Below are positions 11,315 through 22,955 of a stretch of 64,000 nucleotides of DNA, piece by piece. Within the stretch, counting starts at the first letter, position 1. Each line of letters begins with the position of its first letter. The notes beneath the pieces are model-generated. The model made no database searches and had not been told where the DNA came from. It was given only the letters and a program-made list of their open reading frames with translations. The stretch spans positions 620,001 to 684,000 of the forward strand of contig JBAJFE010000005.1 in assembly GCA_037903355.1 (NCBI GenBank), given 5' to 3'. The stretch comes from Trichuris trichiura (taxonomy: Eukaryota > Nematoda > Enoplea > Trichinellida > Trichuridae). The translations under genes were made by a program, and so were the position numbers.

Positions 11315-12635
11315 TCAGCGAACACGAAACATTATCACATCGTGGAGCAAGATTATTTTTTCGATAGCAAAACGGTTTATTCGCATTGCACGTAAAATAG
11401 CACGATTGATCGAAGCTTTCGCAACTGAACTGGTTCCGTTTTCAGCGATAAAGCAGAGACTTGCCTTAACCTTATCCTCTTGTCTGCGCCTTATCACTGT
11501 CGATGGGTGCTATGGCTCAATTTCAGTTTGCTCTCGTTAAAAATTACTGAGCAGCCGCTTATTTCTGTCCACTGTTTATCTCTCCTTCATTTTCTTCGTT
11601 AGTGCTCATCGTAAAAGCATACATAGAACGCATGAATCTTTACGTAACAACTGCGGACCTCCGTTGTAGCAGTCAGCAAAAAAGATGTACGAGTGGCGAT
11701 TGCAGCAGTCATATTTGTGAAAGCAATGGCAATCGGTAAGCAAAAACGATGAATTAAATGCAGCGAGGATGAATGGTCCTCTTCAGTTTTAGTAGGAAAA
11801 AAGGTTAGTTTTTGTAGAATTACTATTAAAAACAGTTTCCATTCATTTTTATTAGCAAAATGGCCTAAATGAAGGCTATTTTCCTTGAATAAGATTTTCC
11901 TTTCCATCCAATTTTCCTTGAGAATTGAACTTCTCATATGATGAAAAAGGAAAGTATGCATTTCTTAAATGCCAGCGGAGTAACTGATGCCTGAACAAGT
12001 GATAGGAAATTATACGTCTGCACCGTCTGAAAATGACATTCAATTACAGTAAAAATTATTAAGATATAGTCAACTTCTCAATAGTTGAACCAGAATTCCT
12101 TTTAATGTTATTTCGTTTCGGTTGCATTAAAATTCCGCCCTTTGAAATAATTGCTGATTGAATTACGACTGTACGCTTGTATGCTGTTCAAAGTTTTCTT
12201 TTCTGGTACCTGTAGTCAGCGTTGCTGCTCTTCGTCCAGGAAGATCAGCAGCTTCCAATTTGGAAGCAGAGCTTCGGCAGCATAGGTTCGGTACTTGATC
12301 CTTGTAATTTGAGTAATTTTCATTGTACTTGGTGCTTCCTTTTTGACTGGAACGTAACAGGATGCGGTCGCGCTGCAGTTGGATTGGGTATGTTTGAAGC
12401 TGCAAGTATCCGTAGTGCTAATAGTCTTATGTTTCTTGTCCTTACTTTTCGTCGATGCAATTTTATGTTTAGAGTATGTGAATTTAAGGCTCTCAGACGA
12501 CCGTGATTCTCGAACAATCTTAAGCATTTTTCCGGAGAAAAACGTAGTGTTCGCACTGCTCAGGCAGCAAGATAACATGAACTCGTCTTCAATGCGAATA
12601 GCATAAACAATGACTGCTGTTCTTTTGGTTGTCAC
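11315..12635 (-). other. Candidate exons of unknown gene
   Basis: Three open stretches on the minus strand have coding-like composition: about 12,635-12,216 (VIVYAIRIEDEFMLSCC... Ser/Thr/Lys-rich), 11,961-11,599, and 11,497-11,315 (KASLCFIAENGTSSVAKASI...). Around 12.3-12.5 kb all three minus frames are open, which weakens the choice of frame. I recognise no family and could not place intron borders confidently. They may belong to one gene or to none. Confidence 0.25.
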
Positions 12636-12949
12636 CTCACTGTTGCATCAACCGCCTTTTATCTGCTGCTATCAATAACTGGTAAGTGTCAAGAGAATTG
12701 TTCTGTTAGAATTGTCTCTTTTTGTCTCTACTCATTGCGTCTACCCCATAACTTTTACTAAATTGGCATCTCATGAAATTGTTGCGGTTATAAAGAAGCA
12801 GAAGTTATCTTCACATTACGTCCTGAAATGAAACCATTGTGCATGTTTTGACACTTAATTGGCCCTATCCTTTCCAAAATTCAAAGACAAAACGAACAAT
12901 CTGTGAGCATTAATTGAAAATTGGTTGGTCGGTAACAGGTTCAAACAAT

Positions 12950-13345
12950 TTCTTCGTTTCTCGAAACGTAGCTCCCTATTTTTAAGCTATCATTCAAAAT
13001 AAAACGGTAAACCAGTTTATTAATAACAATGATATAAACTGCGTAGCTTGAGAAGTTACACGTTCCGTCTTCAGCGGTCAAATGCTGGAGTGAAAGAATA
13101 TGATGACTTTTATAGGCAGCCAAATGGGTCAACCGAATGTTTTGTCTGACTGTATTCTTATAATAAGATTGGTTCACATATCACTGATCTTTTTACCTTT
13201 GTCTCAAGTAATCACCTCATCATGCGTAACAAAAAGGCCTTTTGCTTTTCGCAGTTGAAAGTCCTCTTCTCGGCAAATGACTTTGAAAAATAATTGACGG
13301 TTACTGTAAGAGGCGTGTTCCACTATGCCCGATGCTTTCTTAATT
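12950..13345 (-). mobile_element. Penelope-like element 3' fragment
   Basis: On the minus strand, 13,345-13,204 encodes the end of a PLE GIY-YIG endonuclease: EAIKKASGIVEHASYSNRQ..., VICREEDFQLRKAK, the same as the end of the plus-strand copy at 14.7-14.8 kb (EAIKKASRLVERASHCGGQ..., ICQEDDSKLRKIK). The following 3' region (HLTAEDG, then TGTAACTT) also matches the plus copy at 14.9 kb. Only the 3' part is left. It lies back to back with the longer plus-strand element, so the two 3' ends point away from each other. Confidence 0.75.
13050..13079 (-). ncRNA. Hammerhead-like motif in PLE 3' end
   Basis: On the minus strand, CGCTGAAGACGG follows the HTHxLTAEDG-type end of the PLE 3' region. The second half of stem II and the GAAA box are degenerate. 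Position matches the copy at 14,947. Confidence 0.4.
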
Positions 13346-13439
13346 GCTTCAGTTATCTGCTGGAGTCTTGTGAACGTGAAACACACGACGTATAGGTCTC
13401 TGAAATGACGTACATTGGCAAAACTCAACGTTCAGAGCT

Positions 13440-15010
13440 GTATGGACATTCAAAATGGGTATCTCTCAAAAACCTGTGATTTCGAGTAGAAAAAGCGTTA
13501 TAGGACGGTTAGGCTCTTATTTGAAAACGACCGTCAGACCGCTAGATGGAAGCAGAACGTCCTAAGTAGAAAACAGTAAAGAAATTCTGCGTTGAGTTCA
13601 AGAATCTACAATCAGACACCTCGGAAATCTTGTTCTTTTATAACGTAAATTAGATGTTCACAAGCGTCCCCATATATGTCGCGCTCAATGCACTCGAAGA
13701 GCTTCTTGAGGCGGACCTGACGTTATCACAAAGGACCAATCTCAAGACCTTTCACGTCAACAAACTAGCGCTTAAAAAAAGCAAATTACTTCCAGTTTCA
13801 AGAACAGTTTTTCATACAAAAGATGGAGGCACAAATGGATATCTCTTTATCACCCATTTTAGCGAAAACGTTTATTGAATATCTAGAAGAAAAGGCTTTT
13901 TTCTTTGCAGACGCAGCAATTACCCTGACGTTTTTCATAATATCCATGAACGACATCTTTGCTGTCATCAAATGGGGAAGAAGGAAGCGTTTGTTAACGA
14001 CCTGAGCAGCCTATTCCTGAACTGCATTTCCTTCACTATTGAGAAAGAAACAATGGGAGACTCGACGTGCTCATAATCAGCGATGGACGTAGGCTTAAAA
14101 CAACAGTCTATAGGAGGCCTACATATTTGAACAGACATTTATATTTTTCGTCGCAGGCACAATTACTGGGATGATTGGTAATCCAACATCAATTTGCGAT
14201 GAAACATTGCTTACCTCCGAGCTTGCACACATAAAAGCGGCTTTTTTATATAAAAGCTATCCAGTAGGATTGATTTCCTCAGTGATAAGACAGAAAACTT
14301 CCAGACCAGAAAGCGGTTTGTCAAAGCAGAGTGTTCTCTTATTTCTAATGCCATACTACAAACGTTTCAGAGGAAACTCTATGCGTATTAGCAAGGAGAT
14401 TGGTCTCAAAGTGTATTTTAAAACTTCGTATTCGTTGAGGCCCATGGATAGGCATGAAAAAACACGGTTATCTATTGAAAGAAGCCAGCAGTGGTTTACG
14501 AGATGATTTGCAGTTGCTTTGCCTTCTACTTTGGTGAGGTAGGCAACAGCCTATCTCAAAAGTTCAACCAGCACCTTAGTTGTCTCAACCATTGCAAGAA
14601 TGCATTGTCTGATATCCAAGAAAATGAAACAGGACGCAGGCGAAGGTCTCGAAAAACGGAAGCCCACGCAGCAAAGCATGAAGCAATCAAGAAGGCATCG
14701 AGATTAGTGGAACGTGCCTCGCACTGTGGCGGTCAGTCATTTTCCAAATTTATTTGCCAAGAAGATGATTCGAAACTACGAAAGATTAAAGCATTTCTGC
14801 TAGGCATAATGAAGTGATTAGTGGAAACAAAGGTAAAGAGATCAGTAGCGTGTGGACCAGTCTTATAGGAAAACAGTTGTGCAAAACATCCGGCTGAACC
14901 ATTTAATCGCCTGTAATGCCCATCATGTTCGTCCTTTCTAACATCTCACCGCTGAGGATGGGACTTGTAACTTTCCAAGGCTATGCAGCTGCTGTAATTA
15001 TGATCAATAA
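13440..15010 (+). mobile_element. Penelope-like retroelement, broken
   Basis: PLE order is clear though split over frames. 13,600-13,760: MFTSVPIYVALNALEELLEA, the RT segment with the FTxVP motif. 13,823-14,000: SLSPILAKTFIEYLEEKAF and then SMNDIFAVIKWG, where the catalytic YxDD is replaced. 14,000-14,160: IEKETMGDS, VYRRPTYLNRHLYFSS. 14,171-14,490: ELAHIKAAFLYKSYP and VYFKTSYSLRPMD. 14,491-14,817: GIY-YIG endonuclease (VYEMICSCFAFYFGEVGNS, then the EAIKKASRLVE end). At least three frameshifts, an early stop and the YxDD change mean it is dead. Only PLEs combine this RT with a GIY-YIG domain. The 5' boundary is uncertain. Confidence 0.85.
14947..14981 (+). ncRNA. Hammerhead-like motif in PLE 3' end
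   Basis: ACCGCTGAGGATGGG follows the PLE coding end by about 130 bases. CTGAGGA fits CUGANGA. The second stem strand and GAAA box are decayed (ACTTTCC). It shows that the module belongs to the PLE 3' region. Confidence 0.45.
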
Positions 15011-15169
15011 AATGGTTTGTTTTAATGTGAACACTAGGTTTAAAAACAGCGTAGTAAATTTGGAGAAGTGAAAAAATTGGGCACTAAATAGGCGAATGGA
15101 CGTTATTTGCAAGTAATGCGACCTGGAAATCATTGCTCCTTGTAACAGCTGTGGCTTATTCATCTAATC

Positions 15170-15607
15170 CAGCCATTCCCAACCTTTTCTGCGCTAGGCC
15201 CCTCCCCCTTTCCCTACTGGTCAATTAATTTTTGCGTTTTTTGTACAGCAGCCAATCAGCTTTCAATGACAACCTCCTAGGATCAAGTTAATGCACTGAT
15301 ACAATGCGAATATACAGTCGTCAAATCATTTGAAAAGAGCACTTGGGGTTCTTCGAAACTAACAATAAAACCACTTCATCGAGTCGAGTGAGAATTGATT
15401 CGAATCTTCCGTACAGAAATGTTGCTAACGGTTAACCAATCCTCTCTAGAGGATTGGCATAAATTCTCACCCTTCCGATCTACCTAACTACGCATGTTCT
15501 AATAAAGTTTCTCAGCCCCCTTGACGGCCTCCTCCCCCCCCCCCTCTGAAAAATTTTTGATTTTGCCCCCTCCCTGGGGGCCCCAGGCCTCACGTTAAGA
15601 ATGGCTG
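15170..15607. mobile_element. hAT-like non-autonomous element
   Basis: Terminal inverted repeats CAGCCATTCCCAACC... and ...TTAAGAATGGCTG resemble hAT ends (CAG--GTTCCCAACC, then a run toward AGGCCCC, mirrored by GGGGCCCCAGGCCT near the right end). Flanking octamers ATCTAATC (15,162-15,169) and ATATAGTC (15,608-15,615) agree at 6 of 8 positions, as expected for an old 8-bp target duplication. It encodes nothing. The C-rich interior at 15,530-15,545 is low complexity. Confidence 0.6.
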
Positions 15608-15615
15608 ATATAGTC

Positions 15616-16044
15616 GATCCGTTTGTTGAGAAATACTTTTCTATTCCGGAACATATGTCACAGCATTTTAATTCTTTAACAAAAAGAGGAGAAGTGCCCT
15701 GAAAGCTTTGAGATAAAGGAATAGTAATATTGTTTAACAAATGAGTAAATTCCGCAAATCAACCAGGTATGAAGCGATGTTATCCATCCTTGTTTTAGGT
15801 TATTACTAAAGCAAGTGTCTCCTTTCTTCAAAACGCTCGCAGGTTATGGCGCTTTCTCAAACGTAATTAGTTCTCTTAAGATATGGTACTTGCTGTTTCC
15901 CGCGCGGATAGTCTTATATTCTACCGCAGAAATCTCAGAAAAACGACTTGCAGTATATAGAGTTTCTTCCTACTTATTGCTTCATAGTTGGTTTTCTGAT
16001 TCACGCGTTTGGCTTGTTTAGTGTATCTATAAGTAAACTTCAAA
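15616..16044. other. Intergenic stretch
   Basis: No gene supported. The plus frame at 15,815-16,021 has no recognisable feature. Confidence 0.3.
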
Positions 16045-16360
16045 GTGCCCTACCAACGAATGGATAAACAAAATGTTAGAGAAAATACAGCACAATTTGT
16101 ATACCGTACGTTTCGGAACTGCTCTTGTTCCTTCGTCAGCAGTGTAAGGGAGTTTTTGCTGGCTAATTACCAAGCCAGCTACTGGCTCGAATTTGGCTTA
16201 AGCGATGATAAATCCAGTGAACAGCATTATCGGATAGTTCAGCAGTTACAAACACAATGAAGGTGGAAACAGTCCTTTCGTCAGGTTCACTTAAAACGTC
16301 GTTCCCGTTACCAGGCATTTCAGTGAATGTTAGGTTCAAGAATTTTTTTGAACCACCTTT
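16045..16360. repeat. Foldback-family fragment
   Basis: Begins with CCCTACCAACGAATGGAT, the arm sequence shared with the foldbacks at 41.9, 42.5 and 43.4 kb, and holds the best minus-strand ribozyme-like motif of the window (16,104-16,140). I see no clear second arm, so it is probably a truncated copy. Confidence 0.45.
16104..16140 (-). ncRNA. Hammerhead-ribozyme-like motif
   Basis: On the minus strand: CTGACGA (complement of 16,133-16,139), one A, stem GGAAC, a 7-base loop, stem GTTCC, then GAAACGT. The order CUGANGA - stem II - GAAA is the hammerhead core. The single base between CUGANGA and stem II is also present in PLE copies I know of from other animals. This is the most canonical copy here. 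Stem III and the cleavage site were not resolved. Confidence 0.55.
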
Positions 16361-16438
16361 TATTGTTTTCATATTAAAGTGTCTTTATTACGGATCATGT
16401 GTCCCGTTGGTATGTAAACTGAACATAAATTTCCCGGG

Positions 16439-16473
16439 GCTTTCGGGTCTGTCGCGACCCGTCTTCAGCGGTC
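16439..16473 (-). ncRNA. Hammerhead-like motif, left arm
   Basis: Minus strand: CGCTGAAGAC, stem GGGTC, loop GCGACA, stem GACCC, GAAAGC. All five stem pairs are Watson-Crick. The mate in the other arm differs by a base in the stem that still allows pairing. Confidence 0.5.
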
Positions 16474-16759
16474 AAACAGTATTGATATGGACAAATATTA
16501 TCACACTCCACAACTGCTGCTCACTAAGCGGGTGACACACAAGTGTACACACAAAAATGGATAAAGATGGACAAAATTTCAAGTGACGATAGAAGAAAAT
16601 TAAACAATAAATCAATATATGCACGGAACAGTTTCTACAAGGATACTGAACTAAGGAAGTGGCAACTGACAGACACAGAAGAAAAAAACTTTAAAACTCT
16701 CGTTTGAAACAGAAAGCAATTGAAGATTAACCTCGCCTCACATACTATACTCATCGTTT

Positions 16760-16794
16760 GACCGCTGAAGACGGGTCGCCACAGACCTGAAAGA
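16760..16794 (+). ncRNA. Hammerhead-like motif, right arm
   Basis: Plus strand: CGCTGAAGAC, stem GGGTC, loop GCCACA, stem GACCT, GAAAGA. The G-T wobble in the stem relative to the left-arm copy keeps pairing, which argues for structure under selection or recent shared origin. Confidence 0.5.
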
Positions 16795-16878
16795 TCCGGA
16801 AAATTTATGTTCAATTTACATTCCAACGGGACACATGATCCGTAATAAAGACACTTTAATATGAAAACTTACATTCCC

Positions 16879-17048
16879 GTAATGAAAAACTTTATTACGG
16901 ATTGGTTCCCGTTTGTTATGTATATAAGGGTCATTCAGTCTTTAAAACTTAAGACCGCTGATTACGGTTCTCGAATGACCCGAAAGCTCCAGAGTCTTCT
17001 TATATACGTAACAAACGGGAACCAATCCGTAATAAAGTTTTTCATTAT
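16879..17048. repeat. Near-perfect palindromic foldback
   Basis: Arms 16,879-16,928 and 16,999-17,048 match at all but about one of 50 positions. The 70-base centre holds another motif copy (16,953-16,987) plus a nested short stem (GGGTCATTC/GAATGACCC). Confidence 0.7.
16953..16987 (+). ncRNA. Hammerhead-like motif, variant core
   Basis: GACCGCTGATTAC, stem GGT, loop, stem ACC, CGAAAGC. The core reads CTGATTA, so the invariant G8 is lost. Likely inactive. Confidence 0.35.
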
Positions 17049-17060
17049 GAAAACATATGG

Positions 17061-18065
17061 TCCCGTACAAAGAAACACGTTTTCACAACTTACATTCCCG
17101 TACAAAAACATCACATTTTCAAGACCTTTTATTGTATCATTACTTTTCTCTGTTTATTTTGTTATTGGCATTCAGTGGTGTTGCGTCTACAATTCGTACA
17201 ACATGTAGACTTTTTTCGTCAGTCATTAGACTCTAGTACGCGAAGAGACTAATCTATTGTCTCCATTACGTAGAAGTCAAAATGTCTTGGGTTTTATGTT
17301 GTCAAAGTTTTTTTCGACAGTTGTCTTCCACTTGTTTCGTACGTCGTGACCTTGATATGTGTATGCGTTATTAGATTGGTGAGAAAATGAAGAACTCCAG
17401 AATTTGATCTTTTAAGACCTTGCAGAAAGGTCGTTCAAATGTAAATTTTGCTTATTTCAATCAAAAAGCTTAGGGGTCGTCCGCATCATCAGTTTCTAAG
17501 TTTAAGAACGAAAGTGTGAAATGACGTAAACAGTGCTGGTATTAATAATTTTCATCGAAGGTTTAGTTCGGTACTTTGAGCAAGCGTTTGTGACGTCTCT
17601 GAGCCATTCTTCTCTGGCAATAATAGAGTGCACAATGATGCGAGTGTCACGCAGGGAAGCGAAATTTTGGTTATTTTAAACGCATTATAAAGTATTGACC
17701 TGTCCATGTCTTGACTCTTTTACTCCATATGGCCATAAAATTAGACATCCATAGCGGCTGATTTTATTGTCTATATTTTGCTGACTTGAGCTCTCTATCC
17801 AAATTAAGTAACTATTACAACGAACGGTCCTAAAAAAAGTTTTGTAGAAAGGAAAGCAATTGCTTAAAATTTTTACAAAAATGCCACCTTCAAAGCTTAA
17901 TATATCGCATCAAAAATACCTTCTTAACGTAAGAGAATTATTATTCCGGACATGGCATCGTGGGTTGTAGAGTGTGTGAGCACGATACTCTGTAATCGTA
18001 GATGCTTTAATTTCTTGATCTAGGAACAGTTACGTCTGAGAGTTTGGGCTTTTCTCTCCTTGATA
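17061..18065. other. Intergenic stretch
   Basis: No gene, RNA or repeat supported. Confidence 0.35.
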
Positions 18066-21000
18066 GAGTTTCAGAAGCTATTGCATCTCTTGACGGCGGT
18101 GTTTGACTAAAGTCGCTATTCTATACCCTTAGGCCGGATTGACGAAGTTCTTTAACTGCCGAAATTATGCGCCTATACTTACCCAGAGCCATATTCCGAT
18201 TTTTCCGAGCTCGTCGGAGCATCGGAAGGTCGGGAAGATGTGGAACTTCTCTTTTTATGTTCTTTGTACAGTACAGTAACGAAACGCAGGTACCACTATT
18301 TTTAAAAATATTCATAGGCTGTTACATGCGCGCCTGAGAATTCTGTTGCCTGCGAGTGGGTTGTAGTAATGCAGTAATCCTTCCACGGATTGCGTATTGA
18401 AACGCCGACCGATGACGACTGTGTATTTCTTCGCGATTACTTCAGATGAAACTAAATTGAAAGCAGCGAGCAGAAACCTATTCCTGCATTATTGTCGCTT
18501 TAAAATATCTGCGCTAGTTTGAATGGAAAATTTGGCCGCCATCGCTTTTCTTGATGGGAGTGTACAACGAAAGCAGCTCTGCTATACCCTAGGTGCGCAT
18601 CGACGACGTCCTTTAATTAGCGAATATTATGCCCGCATACTTCTCAGGGGCAACATTCGGGTTTTCCGGATATTGTCTGAGCAATGGGAGGCTGGAGATC
18701 TGAGAAAATGTTCTTCTGATATTCCTTGTACAGCTGGTGACCGAAAAGCAGCTAGTGCAATTTTAAAATCAGTCAACAATGGTCCGATTTGCGCTGGAGA
18801 AATCCATTATCCTACAGTCGGCTACAGGAGCGCCAAAGCGCTTTTCCTCAATAGCAAACGACAGGCGGAGCAATAACGAGCCCGTTTTTCTTCGCGATCG
18901 CTTCACCCTAAACGAAATGAAAAGTGGTAGGCAGAAGCCTATTCCACCATTCGTGGAGCTTTTAGATGCGCAGGACCTTTGGAAGTGATAGCTCGTCTTC
19001 ATGTCGGTGTTCGACTGAACACGCTCTTCAATGCACTCTGAGCACATGTACGAACTACTTTACTTGGCTAATATTGTGCCCGTATACTTATCATAAGCGA
19101 TATTCTAATTTTGTGATGCTGGATTTACAAACGGGCAGCTGAAAATATCAAAAACATCTCCTTTTTGCGTACTTCCTACAGTATGTGAAAGAAAAGCAGG
19201 TAAAATTATCTTCAAACAGGCTCATAGGCCGTCCGCTGCGTGCCGAAGAAGCCTTTTGGCCGTGGGACGTCTGTAGAAGTGCCGAAATTCTCCTGCGGAA
19301 TAGGTTAGGAAACGGCGAGCGATATGGAGCCTGCTTTTCAGCGCGATAGTTTCATCCAAATCCAGTTGCAAAGAAGCGGACAGAAACGTTTTCCAGCATT
19401 ATTTCTACTTTCAAATGGCCTCGTTCAGTCGCGTAGGTCCAATGGAAACTATAGCATTTTCTGATGACGGTGTTCGACTAACGCCGCTCTTCTATACCCT
19501 CGGATGCATGGACGAAGCAGTTTGGCTAGGGAATAAAATGCCGCACGCTTACGGAGAAGATCATCTGGATTTTTTGGAGCTCATTGGCGCAACAGGAAGT
19601 CGGAAATGTGGAAATCGTTTCTTTCCACATCCTGCGTATAGTAGATGAAGGAACCGAAGGTAGTAGTACTTTGAAAAATACTCATAGGCTGCCTCTTGCG
19701 CGGCGGAAACTTCTTTTGTCAGCAAGAGCGCTGTGGTAGCGCTGTAAGTTTCTTGGGGAGTGCGAGTTGAAACGCTGAGCGATAACAAGCCTGTTTTTCT
19801 GCGCGATGCGTTAACTTGATAGCAAAAAGAAATGAGTGCTGAGAAACGTGTTTCTGCATGATTCTTGCTTTTGAATGGACTCTTGGGATCGGGTTGAGAC
19901 TTTGGAAGTTATAGGTTCGGTTTGTCGCGCTGTTCGACGAAAACCGTTCTTGTATGCCTTGGGCGCGCGGGGATGAAGTAGTTTACGTAGCGAGTATTAT
20001 GTTCCTGTGCTTATGGAGAGCAAGACTGAGATTTTTCGTGGATCGTTTGAGCAACGGGATGCTGGAAATATGAAAAAATTACCTTTTCTTATTCTTCGTA
20101 CCGTAATTGAAGGAAAAGCAGGTAGACATATTTTCAAAAATAATCGCCAGCCGTCCGACGCGCGTCGGAGATGTACTTTATCTCCGAGACGCCTACAGGA
20201 AAGCCAAAATGTTTCTGCTGAATGGAAAACGAAAGGCTCAGCAACCGCGACCTGCTTTTCTGAGCGATTGCTTTCCCTTTCGATGCGATATGGAAAGTAG
20301 CGCCAGAAACATAATCCTGCAATGTTCTAGCTTCTAAACAGCTGTGTTGATTCCCATACAAGTCCTCGGCGCCATTATATCTCTTGATCGTCTAAAGTTG
20401 CTCTTCTAAAGCCTGGAGTCACCTAGAAGACGTAGTTTAAGTGGCGAATAGTATGCGCCTATAGTTACGCAGAGCCATATTCCTAGTTTTCAGAGGTCGA
20501 GTAATGAACGGAAAGCCGAAGATATGAAAAACTTCTCTTTTTACATTTTTCGTACAGTAGCTGAACGAAAAGCAGGTAGCGGTAGTTTCAAAAATACTCA
20601 CAGGCCGTCCCCTGCACGTTGGAGAAATCGTTTGTCGGCGAGATGGCTACAGTGGACCTGTAATGGTCCTGCGGAATGGGAATGGAAGTGCCGACCGGTA
20701 ACGAGGCTGTTTTTCTGCTCGATGGTTTGATTTGAAGCCAAACAGAGAGTAGCGGACAGAAAAGTGTTCCTGAATCACTCTTTTTTTCATAGCTACGTTG
20801 GGTCGCGTAAGAACTTTGGAAGCTATAGATTTGGTTTGTTCCCGTGGCGATGTTCGACGAAAGCTGCTCTTCTATACATTCAGCGCGCATGGAGGAAGTA
20901 CTTTAGCTAGCTAGTATTATGCCGCTATACTTATGGAGAGCAATGTTGATATCTTTCGTCGCTCGTTTGGACAATCCTCGGCCGAAAATAAGAAATAGTT

Positions 21001-22190
21001 CTTTTTTTACATTCTTCGTACAGTAGGTGAACGAAACGCAGGTACCGATATTTTCAACAATACTCGCAGGCTGTCCGCTGCACGTCGGATAGCTCTTTCG
21101 TCCGTGAAAGAACCGTAGAACCGCTGTGATGCTCCTGCGGAGTGGGAACGAGAAGACAGAGGGGAACTCACCCTGTTTTTGCTCGTGATCCCATCATCCG
21201 AGCAGAAATAGAAAGTAGCGGCAGAAACTAAATCCTGCACCGTACTAGCTTTTATACAGTTGTGTTGAGTCGCGTACGAGTCTTAGAAGCTGTTAGACCT
21301 CCTGATGGCGGTGTTTTGCCTGAAGTTGTTTTTCCTTGCCCTGGGGGGACGGTAATGAAGTAGTTTAACTGCCGAATTTTATGCGCGTATACCTACGCAG
21401 AGCCATATTTCTGTTTTTTGGAGCTCGTTTGTGCAACAGGAGACCAGAAACATGAAAGCGTGTCTTTTTACATTCTTCATCCAGTAGATGAACGAAAAGC
21501 GGGTACCAGTATTTTCAAAATTCCTAATTAAGCGTCGCATGCGCGCCGAAAACGTTTTTAGTGAGCGAGAGGGCTGTAGTAGCGCTGTAGTTTTCTTGCG
21601 GAGTGGGATTTGATACGCGGACCGTTAGTGAGCCTGTTCGTCTGCGGGATGACTTCATTTGAAACTAAATCGAAAGGAGTGCTCAAAGACGTGTTCGGTG
21701 CATCCTCCTTGCTGCTAAGTGGATGCTTTGGGTTGGATAGAAACTTTGGAAGCTGTAAACTTCGTTTGTCGCGATGATCGACAAAAGGCGCTCTTCTATA
21801 CACTGGCCGTGCATGGGCGAAGAACTTTACGTAGCGAGTATTATGTTCCTATATTTATGGAGAGCAGCATTCGGAGTTTTCGAGCCACAGGAGGCTGGAA
21901 ATAGGAGAAATTTCTTTCTTCAGACAGTAGATGTACGAAAAGCAGGTACCACGTTTTTCAAAAATACTTATAGGCCTTCCTCTGCGCGCCCGACTAGTGT
22001 TTTGTGTGCAAGAGCGCTTCAGTAGCGCAGTATCGGTTCTCTGTTATGGGAACGGAAACGCAGAACTATAAGGAGCCCGTTTTCCTGCGGGATGGCTTCA
22101 TTTAAATTCAAATGTAAATGTATTCCTGCATTATTCTGGCTTCTGGAAGCTATAAGTTTAGGTTGTGGCGGTAGCTGGGCCCATAACCTG
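18066..22190. repeat. ~460-bp tandem array, nine units
   Basis: The same diverged block recurs with anchors (CTATACCCT-like, then a TGGACGAAGTAGTTTA-like run, AAAAGCAGGTACCA, TTCAAAAATACTCATAG) at about 18,121, 18,592, 19,029, 19,492, 19,952, 20,405, 20,872, 21,333 and 21,796: spacings 437-471 bases. Units differ by many substitutions and small indels, and no frame is kept open through any unit, so the short open frames inside are not genes. A second array at 29.17-31.42 kb is built from the same units. Confidence 0.85.
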
Positions 22191-22208
22191 TTGTAACTTC
22201 GAACGCAG

Positions 22209-22708
22209 AGTACACCGTTTATTGGCCAGAACACAGTAGACAGTTTTGGTGATGTGCAGGATATGTACACGTACTGTATAAGTCAACGTATTTCCAACAA
22301 TATGAGCGCCTGTTTATTCTCTTTGACGCGTAGCAGCTTAGCTCATTCCGGATTGCGCAATTTTAAAGAGCAAAATTTTGAATATCGTCAATCCCGAATG
22401 GTGAAATTCTGCCTGTTGACATTCATCAGAGCAGTGTGCAGGTGTTTAAAGGCCATGGACAAAATGCATCTTCATCAATGGATGAAGACATTTCTTGGCT
22501 CGTGGATGCAGCCGTCGTGTCGTCGCTGGTATTTTCTTGCGCTGATTTTTCGGCCGCTTGTTTCGCACGAAAAGCTAAATATGGTAATTTAACAAAACAG
22601 TGCGATCAGGTGATTCGTAGTCAGTACGCCCTTAACACACGCTGTATGTCAGCAGCTTCAGACTCAGCCTGTTTGGCAGCGTCTGATCACTTTGACATGT
22701 GTGGTTAA
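22209..22708 (+). CDS. Unidentified gene, 3' two exons
   Basis: Exons 22,209-22,400 and 22,442-22,708 join in phase (cga atg | gtg ttt) across a 41-base GT...AG intron, giving 152 residues to a stop. The start is missing: a stop lies just upstream of the acceptor (CGAACGCAG), so an earlier exon is implied, perhaps covered by the end of the tandem array. Sequence runs TPFIGQNTVDSFGDVQDMY... LVDAAVVSSLVFSCADFSA... and ends with a Cys-spaced tail (RCMSAASDSACLAASDHFD). The composition is convincingly coding over both exons; no frame alternative is as good. I do not recognise the family. It is convergent with the minus-strand gene at 22,956. Confidence 0.5.
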
Positions 22709-22955
22709 CAAAGGGAATTCCTTATAAGAATATGCTTTCGAAGCATTTGAAATGTATTGCTTATTTTTTGGAAAGTGAAGCCCGAAGCTCATTAGCATGA
22801 CCATCCTACGCGGGAAGAAATGAGGTCATATTGTTATTTTGAAAAAGCTGACGAAGCGTCAACCATAGCGGATGGAGAAATCACATAAGCGATGAAGAAT
22901 GCGACTTAGGGAAAGCATACTTTTATGCTGACTACTTAGCAAGTGATCAACTTAC

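Larger units (their letters stand above)
16361..16868. repeat. Foldback element with ribozyme motifs
   Basis: Arms 16,361-16,482 and 16,753-16,868 are reverse complements at roughly 90% identity (both contain TCATATTAAAGTGTC, GGATCATGTGTCCCGTTGG and the motif copies). The 270-base centre is non-coding, but just inside the right arm CTACTCATCGTTTGACCGCT reads HRLTAEDG-like, matching the PLE 3' end at 13.1 kb. So the arms look like PLE 3' ends set head to head. Confidence 0.7.

Noticed and set aside
18121..22025. Many short frames in the 460-bp array as a tandem gene family
   Set aside because: No frame stays open in register from unit to unit; units differ by frame-changing indels.
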